In this document: piece by piece, positions 48,326-58,710 of the stretch
Position numbering within the stretch: position 1 is the stretch's first letter
Layout of the letters: each line of letters opens with the position of its first letter
Notes under the pieces: generated by a model
What the model was told of the DNA's origin: nothing
The model's database searches: none
The model's input: the letters and a program-made list of their open reading frames with translations, nothing else
Program-made: the position numbers and the translations under genes
NCBI GenBank assembly: GCA_032622095.1
Contig: CP136063.1
Span: 13,121,814 to 13,185,813, forward strand
Source of the DNA: Siphonodentalium dalli
Lineage: Eukaryota; Mollusca; Scaphopoda; Gadilida; Siphonodentaliidae
Direction: 5' to 3'
DNA: 64,000 bases

Positions 48326-48712
48326 CAAGCCTGCAAATAGCGTGTCTGCTAGCGGGCTAGCATCACCAAATTCACCCTCTGTAGACCTCATTCTGCTTAG
48401 GCCTCATCTTCTGGGAAGTATCTATAGTATCAAATTAACATTGTTTTTAGTTACGTTTTCCCTTCGGGGAAGTATCTATATCCCATAATTTGCAGAATAT
48501 AAAATCCATAATCGAGGCGCCCAAATGGGTGAACATCACCAACTTCAACTGGGGAACTTCAATCTGATTCTAGGTTTGCCGACGGCATAAGCAGAATGAG
48601 GTCCCCAGAGTGTGAATTTAGTGATGCTAGCCCGCTATGCGGGATAGCGTCACTAAATTCACCCTCTGGGGACCTCATTCTGCAAATGACAGTCAGGCTA
48701 TTTGCAGGCTTG
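48326..48712 (+). mobile_element. hAT-like MITE with 8-bp target duplication
   Basis: A 387-bp element with perfect 15-bp inverted ends (CAAGCCTGCAAATAG and complement) flanked by GTCAAGTA at 48318-48325 and 48713-48720. An 8-bp duplication is the hAT superfamily pattern. Inside, CAGAATGAGGTCCCCAGAG at about 48593 folds back on CTCTGGGGACCTCATTCTG ending near 48682. A fragment of the same family is at about 23605-23660. Confidence 0.85.
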
Positions 48713-48720
48713 GTCAAGTA

Positions 48721-50273
48721 TAAGTTAAATCATTCAAATTTTATATACGGTATAGACTGTATACATGTACATACCGTAACAGGTCGGGCGAACCACTGTT
48801 TGATTTGATAAGACCGATTGGTCTAAAATTTACTGATACAAGATTACAGGCCCTCAAACTTTGCATTTTGTGCCAGGGTTGATGTTTTACCAATCCCGTC
48901 ACCCATATTCGAGGCAGGGGTAGGGTCAATAATATACATGTATGACGGGGTGTCATAAGGGACATTACAGTGACTATAGACATTTTTACAATAGAGACGA
49001 GTGCAAAATTTAGCACCCCTGTTTTAAAAATTGCGAGTGCACACATGTACGAGTGCGAGAGCAGTTGCTCCCGTCTCCTTGGAATGATTGATTGATCAGT
49101 TGTTCACAATACAGGTACCTGATAGTAATACATGTAGGGCTGAAGGGGTCATTCCCACAAAAAAACCTGATGAAGTTCAAGAGTACACAGGATTTGAAAA
49201 TGTGCTGAAGGGTACACAAGGTTTGTGATTGGCATTAACCGTTATAACACCATAACTAAACTGTTGTTCTGACGCCCATTAGCAGTTTATTTTCAGTTCA
49301 TTTTGATGTTCATTGGAACGCAAACAATCATCCTATAGTTTAACAATAATCATGGCAGATACCGGTACGAATAATAAACATCATTTAGAACGAGATTTAA
49401 AAATGTACCTTCAGCACATTTTCAAAACGTGTGTACCCTTCAGCATTTTTTTGGTGAGAGCGACCCCTTCAGAATTAGTAGGCTTATAAAATCACATGAT
49501 GTACATGTACATGTAGATGTGGTTCAAATCAGGATGTGTCCAACCTGGTAATTAACTTATTGTTAACCTTTTTTCTCCATTTATTAAATTAATAAAGGTA
49601 GGCCTGCATCATGCATGTACCGGGTACTAGTACTAGTAATCAAGAATTATACTTAATACTGGTCAGAATGATGGTCAGTCTGATTTCATTGTCACTCAAG
49701 TGAAAATTCGGACGACGACGATTCAAGATTTCGTAAGTGGAAGGAGTTCCATACATGTAAGTAAGTATTAAACTGGTAGTTAGACTGCACATGCTCATAT
49801 AAATATCCTTGGAAACCATCAATTGCGAAGTAATCGCAGTTGTGTGCACCGGTACATAAAAATAATGGCTGGAAAGATCACAGGGTAGTCAATCTCAATC
49901 TACAACAACATCAATGTCACAATCATCATGTACCGGTAAGGCGACACTGCAATCATGGGAACAATCTATCCACGATTTTGTCGGACCCGATTCCTCCACC
50001 CGAAAATATACAAGAAAATTAAATCCACCATATTACACCATACCGTAGATATCTTCGTCTGAACTAGTAACTACGCTTAATTGTAAATACATGTTTTTAC
50101 ATTTCGATTCGGGATGCGACAATTGGGGATCAACTAACGCTAATTATTTCGCCATCTCTAGTCATTCCATTAATATATATATATGTTTTGGGTGAAGAAT
50201 AAGTTTTATACAGGTACATATATGTATTTAAATCGGGTTTTCCAACTTCCAAGTTCTCTATTTTATTTACATA
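48721..50273. other. Non-coding stretch, no gene recognised
   Basis: A Met-less frame at about 49864-50046 (SSCTGKATLQSWEQSIHDFV part) looks coding-like but has no splice support. ACATGTAC palindromes are common. Confidence 0.4.
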
Positions 50274-50631
50274 CCCTGCTTGACAAAACAAGTGTCCAAT
50301 GTCACCGCGGTGTATTTGCCATTCGGCCGCGGTGTCAGAGTTTGGAACTGCAGTTGAGCACCGCGGCCGAACGGCAAGTACGGTACACCATGGGCGAACG
50401 GCAACTACACCGCGGCCGGACCGCATGTACACCATGGTTAGATTTCTGATTCGTATCATCTTTTTTCAGTTTAATGAACGTACACAGCGGCAACTACACC
50501 ATGGCCAAATGGCAAGTACACGGCAACCCAACTGTAGTTAGCCGGTGGAGCCGCGGTGTAGTTGCATTTCAGCCGCGGTGGCAACGCTAACCGCACCGCG
50601 GTTAAGTGGACACTTGTTTTGTCCAGCAGGG
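50274..50631 (+). mobile_element. TA-flanked MITE, family D, copy 1
   Basis: A 358-bp element with inverted ends (CCCTGCTTGACAAAACAAGT and ACTTGTTTTGTCCAGCAGGG), flanked by TA on both sides (50272-50273 and 50632-50633), as in Tc1/mariner-type insertions. The interior is unusually GC-rich and full of CCGCGGCCGAACGGCAA-like words in both orientations. No transposase frame. Confidence 0.8.
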
Positions 50632-50732
50632 TACTGTAGTATGCACATTCCAGCAAACTGTTGTACCAACAGCCAAGTACGGTATGATTAAGCCTACCAG
50701 TCACTGCTATGCGTTCCGGGGCCCCGAGCATA

Positions 50733-51055
50733 CCCCGCTGGACAAAGCAAGTGTCCATTGGTACCGTGGTGTATTTGCCGTTCGGCCGCGGTGTCAAGAC
50801 TTTGTAACTGCAGTTAACGGCAAATTCACTGCGGCCGAACAGCAACTACTAGTACCCTCATGGCCGAATGACATGTACGCCGTGGTTAGATTTCTGGTTT
50901 GTGTCGTCTTTTTTCGGTTTAATTTTAATGAAAGTACACCACGGCCCAACTGTAGTTAGCTGGTGGAGCTGCGGTGTGCCGGTAGTTGCATTTCGGCAGC
51001 GGTGGCAATGCTAACCACACCGCAGTTAAATGGACAGTTGTTTTGTCCAGCAGGG
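50733..51055 (+). mobile_element. TA-flanked MITE, family D, copy 2
   Basis: A 323-bp relative of the preceding element, ends CCCCGCTGGACAAAGCAAGT and TTGTTTTGTCCAGCAGGG, again bracketed by TA (50731-50732 and 51056-51057). It differs by many substitutions and a shorter core. Confidence 0.8.
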
Positions 51056-51730
51056 TACTAAAAGGATACAACTGTATTGAGATTGGTCTGAACGAGATTG
51101 GTCTGAGACTGAACGTTCACTACATCATGCATGATGGATTGAATTTGATGCATACTGCATACAGTGTAGTCTATGGCTATGCACTTACCATTCGGCTGTT
51201 AGTTTAAGCTGGAGTCTTGTTTTAATCCAGAGAACAAATCACACATTGAATGTGACATTCACAATAACAACAACAGGTCAACACCAATATGAATATTCAA
51301 TAAAATGATCATCTTAAAGTTCAAGTTGGCGAAATGTTGGCGAAATTGTTGTGTTCTGTGATCACTCTATCGTTGATTTAAGGTCCATGGTACTGTAATA
51401 ATTTGCTTGATGTTGTCCTCGGTGTTGACGAAACTGGTTCGTGGGTGAGGTAGAAAATGAAATGCGCTTTCAACTTTGACACTGATTAGTTCGAATACTT
51501 TTGCATCGCCTACTGTCGAAAAATTGCGACGTATAACTCCAAATTGATTCATCGTGGTGTTGTTTGAAAAATCACTGTTGTTAAATCACACTATAATGAT
51601 GCCGGTCATTTGGTAGGGACAGTTGAGAATTGAGTTGTTCAACTCGCCTAACAAATCAATGTACAATGTATCTTCGGCATTCTGAACTCCTCGACCTGTG
51701 ACCTCTGAACCAGTTTTCCCACAAGGCTTC
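51056..51730. other. Non-coding stretch
   Basis: Short frames only; no gene recognised. Confidence 0.35.
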
Positions 51731-51887
51731 GCAAAATCGGAGCGGAAGTCACGTGATTTTTAACCCATTTTTGTGCGACGTTTTTCATCGCGTCGAAATT
51801 CTGTTTCATGGTATTGTAAAAATTAATGACGTCATTCACGCCTAAACTTGAAAAGCAACAACGCGCCTGCGGCGCGTTGTGGTTGCT
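51731..51887 (-). repeat. Dispersed 155-bp repeat ending in a GC hairpin, copy 2
   Basis: Second copy of the 38015-38167 repeat, ending with CAACGCGCC-TGC-GGCGCGTTG and GTGGTTGCT. The flanking sequences differ, as expected of dispersed copies. Confidence 0.75.
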
Positions 51888-51954
51888 ATTATTAAACTGG
51901 TGTTGGAATAACTCTGGCACAATCAGGTTTGAATTCAAGGTGATGGGAATTCTG

Positions 51955-52230
51955 CACAGCAACAGTGACACATGTTGAGGATAGAGTTATCGTTCGTTCG
52001 TTGATAGAGTTATCGCTCGTTCATTGGTAGTGTTATCGTTTATTCATTGGTAGAGTTATCTTTCGTTGACAGAGTTACCTTTTCTTAGTCCGTGCTTGAT
52101 GAGAGCAGCCATTTTTCGCATGCTGGCTTGTGGTTGACACCACAGGAGTTTGTCAGAATGATAGTAAATAAAACATATAAGAGATATATAGATATATATA
52201 GATATATATAGATATATATAGATATATAAG
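51955..52230 (+). repeat. Simple repeats (TAGAGTTATCG and GATATATATA)
   Basis: GAGTTATCGTTCGTTCATTG-like words repeat at 51985-52075 (about 30-bp period, degraded). A 10-bp GATATATATA unit repeats about 4.5 times at 52183-52228. Confidence 0.7.
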
Positions 52231-52520
52231 TAATAAATAAAGAATAGGATTGCAACTAGGGGATTAGCGATTTACGTCATTTTTTTTCATTTTTTGTATC
52301 ACGAAAATCAGAAACATGAAAAAAACGTTTCGCTCGTGGCGCTCTCCATATTCATTGCTATTATGACTGTTATACACCAACGTGATCGCTGTGATTTACA
52401 TTTAGCATGGCATTGGCAATATCACCTTAGGTTCTCTTTATATCACCGCAACCGTCCGCTGATTTCGTTGACACGCGACCATGTACTTCCGTTGTAATTA
52501 GTTGGCGGTGTCGGGCAAAA

Positions 52521-52757
52521 ATGTACACATATAATAAAAGGGCCGAGGAATCTGTGCCGTTTGCATCATGCTGTCCGAATATTTCCGGGGCATGTAACGA
52601 TGTAACATTTAAAAGATTTAGGTCGAAATATTCGGACCACTGCTGCAAACGACTTCGTCCAAGAGTGGATCAAGTTTTACAGGACACCATACCAAGCAGC
52701 GTGTCACCGAGGGCAGCCAACGCTTCGAAAATGAAACTTGACGTTGCGGTGATTTAA
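52521..52757 (+). CDS. Hypothetical small ORF
   Basis: A 78-codon frame starting MYTYNKRAEESVPFASCC with a Cys pair later (SDHCCKRLRPRVDQVLQD) and ending KMKLDVAVI. A-rich context precedes the ATG. I recognise no family and see no splice partner. Listed because the surrounding 52.3-52.8 kb has a more balanced composition than its flanks. Confidence 0.15.
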   Translation: MYTYNKRAEESVPFASCCPNISGACNDVTFKRFRSKYSDHCCKRLRPRVDQVLQDTIPSSVSPRAANASKMKLDVAVI

Positions 52758-52959
52758 AGAGAAAATAGGTGATGTAGTCAATGCGAAGTTAAATTTCAGC
52801 CACATGCGGTCATATTGATGTATAATATTTATAAGAGCAATCTGTCTGAAGATCGCTACAATCGATAACTTTTTGGCTTTCCTATTTTCGAGTCAAAACA
52901 TTTATAAATAAACATTTGTAGGTCAAATCACTAATCCCCTTGATTCATTCCTATACTCG

Positions 52960-53035
52960 TATTACTATTTATTATTACTACTATTTATTATTATTTGTAT
53001 ATATTTATTATTATTATTTATTATCATTCTGACAA
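52960..53035 (+). repeat. ATT microsatellite
   Basis: An imperfect ATTATT/ACTATT run. Confidence 0.8.
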
Positions 53036-54970
53036 GTTGGCGATGGTTATGCTTGAACCACGAAGGTTACAGATGGCGAGTTATTGTCACATTGATGATG
53101 TAAGTTGGAAATTAGACATTTAATCGTAGTTTTGATGATTAATTGATAGATCAGTTTGGCTGAGATCAATTTCAGAGGAGAAAATGTTTCTCTGGCTTCA
53201 TAATGACTCTTCTAGTCTGACTACTATTTTGCTGTGGCTTTTCCATTTATTCTAAGAAACATTGTTTTGTTAGTAAATAATACGTGGATAGTTATACAAA
53301 AAGTCACAACCGAGAGCGTTCTTAATTATCAACCGATGCTGGGTGGCAGAAACATGGGCGCTCTTTATAAGAGCCAATTATTGGAATTTTAACCAGGCTG
53401 ATAAAAACCATATTAATCCTCATCTTTTGAAAGTCCATATATAGCCAATTTAATTGGTCCATGTGTATGAACTAAATATTTTCTGGGGTAGAACACTTCA
53501 TGTAAGTAATATAGGTGTGTTGCAGTAAGCATGTAACTACGGATTGTTCTGCTACATGCATTAATAGCGAGCATCAGGATTTATGTGTTCCCAGCTCACG
53601 ACAATAAAAAGCGTTGTTGTTATGACCGCGAAATTAGAAATTAACTTTGTATATTATCCGCATTGTTTACATGTAAGATTTTTAAGTTTTCCTGAAATAT
53701 GTCGAGATATATACTAGGAACTATCTTTCTACGGGCATTATTTATCACAGAAAGACGAATTACAGTCATACAAAATACAACTTCGAACACGATAGTTTGG
53801 GAAATTGGGTCCGAAACACAAAATAGCCATGTGAATGGCGGGTAAAAGAAAAGCGCATTCGATGTCAGTCTATTCATGATATAGTAGAACTAAAGAGCGT
53901 TGGTTTCATTTATGTCAAACATTGAAAACAGTTGGAAAGTGGCTATATGCATGTACAATATATTGTTTGAGCATTTGCCGCCGGTATATCAATATTTCCT
54001 GTATTGTCAACCTATATCTTATACCTCCTTCCTAATTACGTACATATATAAGTGGGAAGCTCGAGGCCCGCTTAATTGTGAAACAATATAATCTGCATTC
54101 TGAATGGCAAAGTGAACACTACATGTAAATGGACCTCATATGGTTAGGACTGAAACTCGCACCCTACGCGCGGCACTGCAATGGGGACAATTAATGTTGA
54201 CACCTCTTACAGACTTGGCTGAACTTTCAAAGGTTATGTAAGAGCTAACTGACACCCATTATAATACCATTGTCTGAAATAACACGGACACGGTCGCATG
54301 CTATATATAAACATAACTATGTATATGTGATTCCTAGTGGTCACCAATATTTTGTTTTATTATATATATATTTACACTATACAACCGTATCATCCACTTC
54401 ATGTAAGTATACACCCATAGCATGATAATCATTAAATTTAAAGAGTGGGTTGAAGGGAAGTAGTTCCGCCCATTCCAAATCATCCAGGGTTAAATCCAAA
54501 ACCCCAATAAATAAAAAACAAAAAAACATATACGCTAGCTGAATCAGAATTCCCTTGGAAAGTTTATGCATGCATTAATGTAGGGGCCTGAACAAATGAG
54601 AGAGCTAGGGAATGTTATCCATATTTGCGTTTCGTGCATATTTCGATCTTTTAAACATTTTGCTAAACAAGATAGCATTATTAAAAATAATTTTTTTTTT
54701 TTAATTGTTTAATGGACTTGGATCATTACATTATACATATATATGTGTGTGCATGTGTGTAAATAATACGAAATTTTCTCAGCTTCTGCGCTTAAAATTT
54801 GAAATAAGTGATCGCGGGACGGAAGAAATCCATAGAATAACAAATTGTTTATTTATTTTACATGTAGCTAGTTACTAGTAATCATTCTGGAATTTTTGAA
54901 AATATCAACCATAATATAAATATAATGTACAACAGCATACAATGCATGGCCCACTGAGTGTATGCTTTAG
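53036..54970. other. Non-coding stretch with a dispersed-repeat relic
   Basis: Positions 53865-54070 resemble 3275-3510 (shared GTCTATTC, AAAGAGCGTT, ATACCTCCTTCC and AATTACGT words in the same order). No gene seen in the remainder. Confidence 0.4.
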
Positions 54971-54974
54971 AAAT

Positions 54975-55263
54975 TACTGTCGAGTTTGTCACGCTGAACT
55001 GGCCGGTTTTTCACCAGTTCACACTAATGCACATGTAAGCTGTGTAGACATCCATCGTTTTGTAACGGTTCTACTAAACAAAACCACATAATGCGGCGCA
55101 TGGTAATTTAATATAATGTGGTGTTTCCATCGTCCTTTGTTCGATTTGATCCCCCCGGATGACGGACTAAATATAATCTTCAGTTACACGCTGGATTTGG
55201 TTATAATTATCTATAGACTTTCGCTTCACGAGATACAGTGTATACAACAATTCCAGGCACACG
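54975..55263 (+). promoter_or_regulatory. Upstream region of the zinc-finger gene, duplicated at 58043
   Basis: The block at 54975-55080 (ACTGTCGAGTTTGTCACGCT ... CGGTTCTA) is repeated at 58043-58133, directly next to the downstream zinc-finger pseudogene. It was therefore copied together with a zinc-finger exon and is probably leader, intron or promoter sequence of the family. No clear TATA box can be assigned. Confidence 0.4.
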
Positions 55264-56628
55264 ATGGGAGATTCTAAACTGAATGTTCATAAACGGAATG
55301 ATTCTGACGTATGCGGTAAATCATTTAATCGTCGAAGAAACATAAAGATAATCCACACTGGAGTAAATCCGTACAGTTGTGATATCTGCGGAAAATTGTT
55401 TAATCAATCGAGCGCCTTGGTGACGCATAAGAGAATCCACACTGGAGATAAACCTTACCGTTGTGATATATGTGGAAATTCGTTTAATGCGTCAGGTAAT
55501 CTGGTGGCACACAAGCGAATTCATACTGGAGATAAACCTTACCGTTGTGATATATGCGGAAAATCATTTAATCAATCGAGCACCTTGGTGAGACATAAGA
55601 GAATCCACACAGGATATAAGCCTTACCGTTGTGATATATGCGGGAAATCGTTTTATCAATCGAGCAACTTGGTGAAGCATAAGAGAATCCACACTGGAGA
55701 TAAGCCTTACCGCTGTGATATATGCGGGAAATCGTTTAATACATCGAGCCATGTGATGGCACATAAGCGAATTCACACAGGAGATAAACCTTACCGTTGT
55801 GATATATGCGGGAAATCATTTAAACGTTCTAGCAACTTGGTTGGACATAAGAGAATCCACACCGGAGATAAGCCTTACATTTGTGATATATGCGGGAAAT
55901 TGTTTATTCATTCGGGTCATTTGGTGACACATAAGAGAATCCACACCGGAGATAAACCTTATCATTGTGATATATGCGGGAAATCGTTTAATACATCGAG
56001 CAGTTTGGTGACACACAAGCGAATTCACACTGGAGATAAACCTTACCGTTGTGATATATGCGGGAAATCATTTAATCAATCGAGCACCTTGGTGACGCAT
56101 AAGCCAATTCACACTGGAGATAAGACTTACTGTTGTAATATATGCGGAGAATCATTTAATCAATCGAGCACCTTGGTGAACCACAAGATAATCCACACTG
56201 GGGATAAACCTTACCGTTGTGATATATGCGGGAAATCATTTAATCGATCGAGCAACTTGGTGACACACAATCGAATTCACACTGGAGATAAACCTTACCG
56301 TTGTGATATATGCGGGAAACCGTTCACTCGATCGAGCAGCTTGGTGAGCCACAAGAGAATCCACACTGGAGATAAGCCACACCGTTGTAATATATGCGGG
56401 AAATTGTTTAATACATCGAGCAGCTTGAGTACACATAAGATAATCCACACTGGAGATAACCCTTACAGTTGTGATATATGCGGAAAATCATTTAGTCAAT
56501 CGGGCAGCTTGGTGCGACATACGAGAATCCACACCGGAGATAAACCTTACCATTGCGATATATGCGGGAATTCGTTTAATCAATCTAGCCACTTGGCGTC
56601 ACATACATGTACGAGAATCCACACATGA
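55264..56628 (+). CDS. C2H2 zinc-finger protein with 15 fingers
   Basis: A single open frame of 454 residues. After a short N-terminus and one degenerate finger (first Cys replaced by Ser, three residues missing before the His pair), it has 15 consecutive 28-residue C2H2 fingers joined by HTGDKPY-type linkers. The last has a widened His spacing (HTCTRIH) just before the TGA. Such proteins bind DNA in the nucleus, one finger per three bases or so. Residues at helix positions -1, 2, 3, 6 vary (fingers 1-15: QSAT, AGNA, QSTR, QSNK, TSHA, RSNG, HGHT, TSST, QSTT, QSTN, RSNT, RSSS, TSST, QGSR, QSHS), while framework positions barely change. No KRAB, SCAN or BTB domain is encoded here; an upstream exon is possible. 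All zinc ligands of fingers 1-15 are intact. Confidence 0.93.
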   Translation: MGDSKLNVHKRNDSDVCGKSFNRRRNIKIIHTGVNPYSCDICGKLFNQSSALVTHKRIHTGDKPYRCDICGNSFNASGNLVAHKRIHTGDKPYRCDICGKSFNQSSTLVRHKRIHTGYKPYRCDICGKSFYQSSNLVKHKRIHTGDKPYRCDICGKSFNTSSHVMAHKRIHTGDKPYRCDICGKSFKRSSNLVGHKRIHTGDKPYICDICGKLFIHSGHLVTHKRIHTGDKPYHCDICGKSFNTSSSLVTHKRIHTGDKPYRCDICGKSFNQSSTLVTHKPIHTGDKTYCCNICGESFNQSSTLVNHKIIHTGDKPYRCDICGKSFNRSSNLVTHNRIHTGDKPYRCDICGKPFTRSSSLVSHKRIHTGDKPHRCNICGKLFNTSSSLSTHKIIHTGDNPYSCDICGKSFSQSGSLVRHTRIHTGDKPYHCDICGNSFNQSSHLASHTCTRIHT

Positions 56629-56644
56629 GAATCAGTTAATCATG

Positions 56645-57893
56645 TAAAGGTGGATTTTCACTTTGTAAACATGTATTATATAGTTACCGGGGTATAAAAT
56701 ATTAGATTTTAACCGAAGACTCCTCTCCGGATATTCTTCTATCGTTTAATATTAATTTTATTTTGAATATTTTCTGGTCTAAAAGGTGTGCTTGTTCAGC
56801 TAACGAACAATAGTGGTCTCTTAACAGAGACCAGAAATTTTATTGTACAATTTTGTCACAAATAAACGTTAATTATAATCATTATCGCTCATATATGTGG
56901 AACAAAACAATAGAAACAACCAATCTGGGACATTTGACTTTCGGTGCGTAGCCATAGGAACAGCCCAGTGCTCTATATCGCAATATGGTATCATCCGAAT
57001 GGTCTGTTCTAAAAAGAATAGCAACATAACAGGTTTCGATTTAATATTCGAAATTAATCAATATTAATATAACAATAACATGATTTTTGAGGGCGTTATG
57101 GTTTATTAACGGCCCGGCTGGAATGGTTAACAGCCCAAGGGCCTATTAGCGGCCCGAGACGAAGTCGAGGGACGCTAATAGGCCCGAGGGCTGTTAATGA
57201 TTCCAGAGGGCCGTTAATAAACCATAATGCCCGATGAAATCATGTTATTACTATTATTACCACAGTTTTGGACATTTGACCCATTTGAGGATATAGTGGA
57301 ATAATGAAGTAGATTAAGTGAGAAATATTTTCAAGAACATTTAAATTTGATATCATTTGACTTGTCAGCTGACACGGACTGACGGAGTCTCGAAAATAGG
57401 ACAGGGGGAAAACCAGCATTGGAGACGAGTAACAAACAATGAGAGGTTGACAGCTAAAATTATCAATGCATGTATATATACTTACGCTTGATACAATAAT
57501 TCAATCATATAGCGTGAATTCCAATCATAAAACCACTATAGTGTCGAGAAAATCGGATACATCTTCCCATTATTTTCTTGAAATAAACACGCCAGATCGG
57601 AAGTTGAAGGGACGTAACTCTCGCGATAATAAACGAGATCTATAGTTTCCGGGCGGCGGGCCGATAATGAACTAGGCTTCTCATTATCGGCCCGCGGCCC
57701 GCTGTTTTGGTAACAATACGCTATTTGGAACGCCCCGAAAAACATTATCAATGGCCTAGAGAACGCCCTATAAAGTGGTAATAATATTAATTGATAGAAG
57801 CTTTTCCGGACAGGGGTCTTCAGTTCATATCTATTATGTTATACCTACGCAACTATTTAAAATTTGTTATTTAAAGAGATAATCCATCTTTAA
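56645..57893 (-). mobile_element. MITE family A, copy 4, split by an insertion
   Basis: It begins GTAAAGGTGGATT only 16 bp after the zinc-finger stop codon and ends AATCCATCTTTAA at 57893. The internal blocks match the copy at 4013-4553. The run is interrupted at 57069-57782 by a separate foldback element. Confidence 0.8.
57069..57782 (+). mobile_element. 714-bp foldback element inserted in MITE A
   Basis: Flanked on both sides by AATATTAAT (57060-57068 and 57783-57791), an 8-9 bp target duplication. Subterminal inverted words GGGCGTT/AACGCCC are present. The left half contains a long hairpin, about 57085-57245: ATGGTTTATTAACGGCCC, a GGCCTATTAGCGGCCCGAG arm and the complementary side back to AACATGATTT. 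A second hairpin, CGGGCCGATAATGA with its complement, is at 57657-57695. No transposase frame. Confidence 0.75.
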
Positions 57894-57959
57894 CAGGGAC
57901 TGGAAATTGTATTGTGTAATTTTGTCACAAATAAACGTTAAATAGACTCATTATCATAA

Positions 57960-58138
57960 TAATAATGAACGGCATGAAAAACCCCATTCAAAATTGCTCA
58001 CGTTACCCATTAGACGTATCTGGGGAAGAGTTATACGACGAAATTACTGTCGAGTTTGTCACGCTGAACTGGCCCGTCTTTCACACTAATGCACATGTAA
58101 CCTGTGTAAACATCTATCGTTTTGCAACGGTTCTATAT
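57960..58138 (+). other. Duplicated zinc-finger leader segment
   Basis: A 63-codon frame (57965-58156) covers a copy of the block at 54975-55080 and then runs into the first remnant finger in the wrong frame. It marks the 5' end of the duplicated zinc-finger pseudogene. Confidence 0.45.
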
Positions 58139-58452
58139 ATGCAGGAAATCATTTAATCAATCGAGCAGCCTTGGTGACGCATAACAGAATCCACACCGGA
58201 GATAAGCCATGCCGTTGTGGTATTTGCGGGAAATCGTTTAATACATCGAGCAAAGTGATGACACATAAGATAATGCACACCAGAGATCATCCTTACAGTT
58301 GCGATATGTGCGGTAAATCATTTAGTCAATCGGGCAGCTTGGTGAGACATAAGAGAATCCACACCGGAGATAAACCTTACTGTTGTGATATATGCGGGAA
58401 ATTATTTAATACATCGGGCAGCTTGGTGACAGACAAGAGAATACACACATGA
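58139..58452 (+). pseudogene. C2H2 zinc-finger pseudogene fragment 1
   Basis: It starts inside a finger (GKSFNQSS), with one extra C near 58168 that shifts the frame, then has three further fingers: CRCGICGKSFNTSSKVMTH, SCDMCGKSFSQSGSLVRH and CCDICGKLFNTSGSLVTD. In the last, the first zinc-binding His is replaced by Asp. It ends RIHT-stop at 58452, like the intact gene. It is close in sequence to fingers 13-15 of the gene at 55264 and is probably a truncated duplicate. Confidence 0.88.
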
Positions 58453-58463
58453 GATAAATATAG

Positions 58464-58605
58464 AATACACACGTAGTGTTTCTGAATACCAAATTTACAC
58501 CACGAGTGGGATTGATGATTTACCACACGAGCTTTAGCGAGTGTGGTAAATCATCAATCCCACGAGTGGTGTAAATTTGGTATTCAGAAACACTACGTGT
58601 GTATT
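58464..58605. repeat. Perfect-looking hairpin, 65-bp arms
   Basis: The left arm (AATACACACGTAGTGTTTCT ... TTTACCACAC, 58464-58528) is complementary to 58541-58605 with a 12-nt loop. One unpaired copy of the same arm occurs at 59485-59550. Confidence 0.9.
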
Positions 58606-58710
58606 TTGTTTATACCATGACCGTTACAGGAGCAAAAAATGCTATGAAATCGAAATAAACCCACTTAAATTAAGATGATTCTGTCGCACCATTCACAATA
58701 ATATAAATAT

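Noticed and set aside
55564-56448. Three 70-codon minus-strand ORFs inside the zinc-finger gene
   Set aside because: They are antisense shadows of the 84-bp finger repeat.
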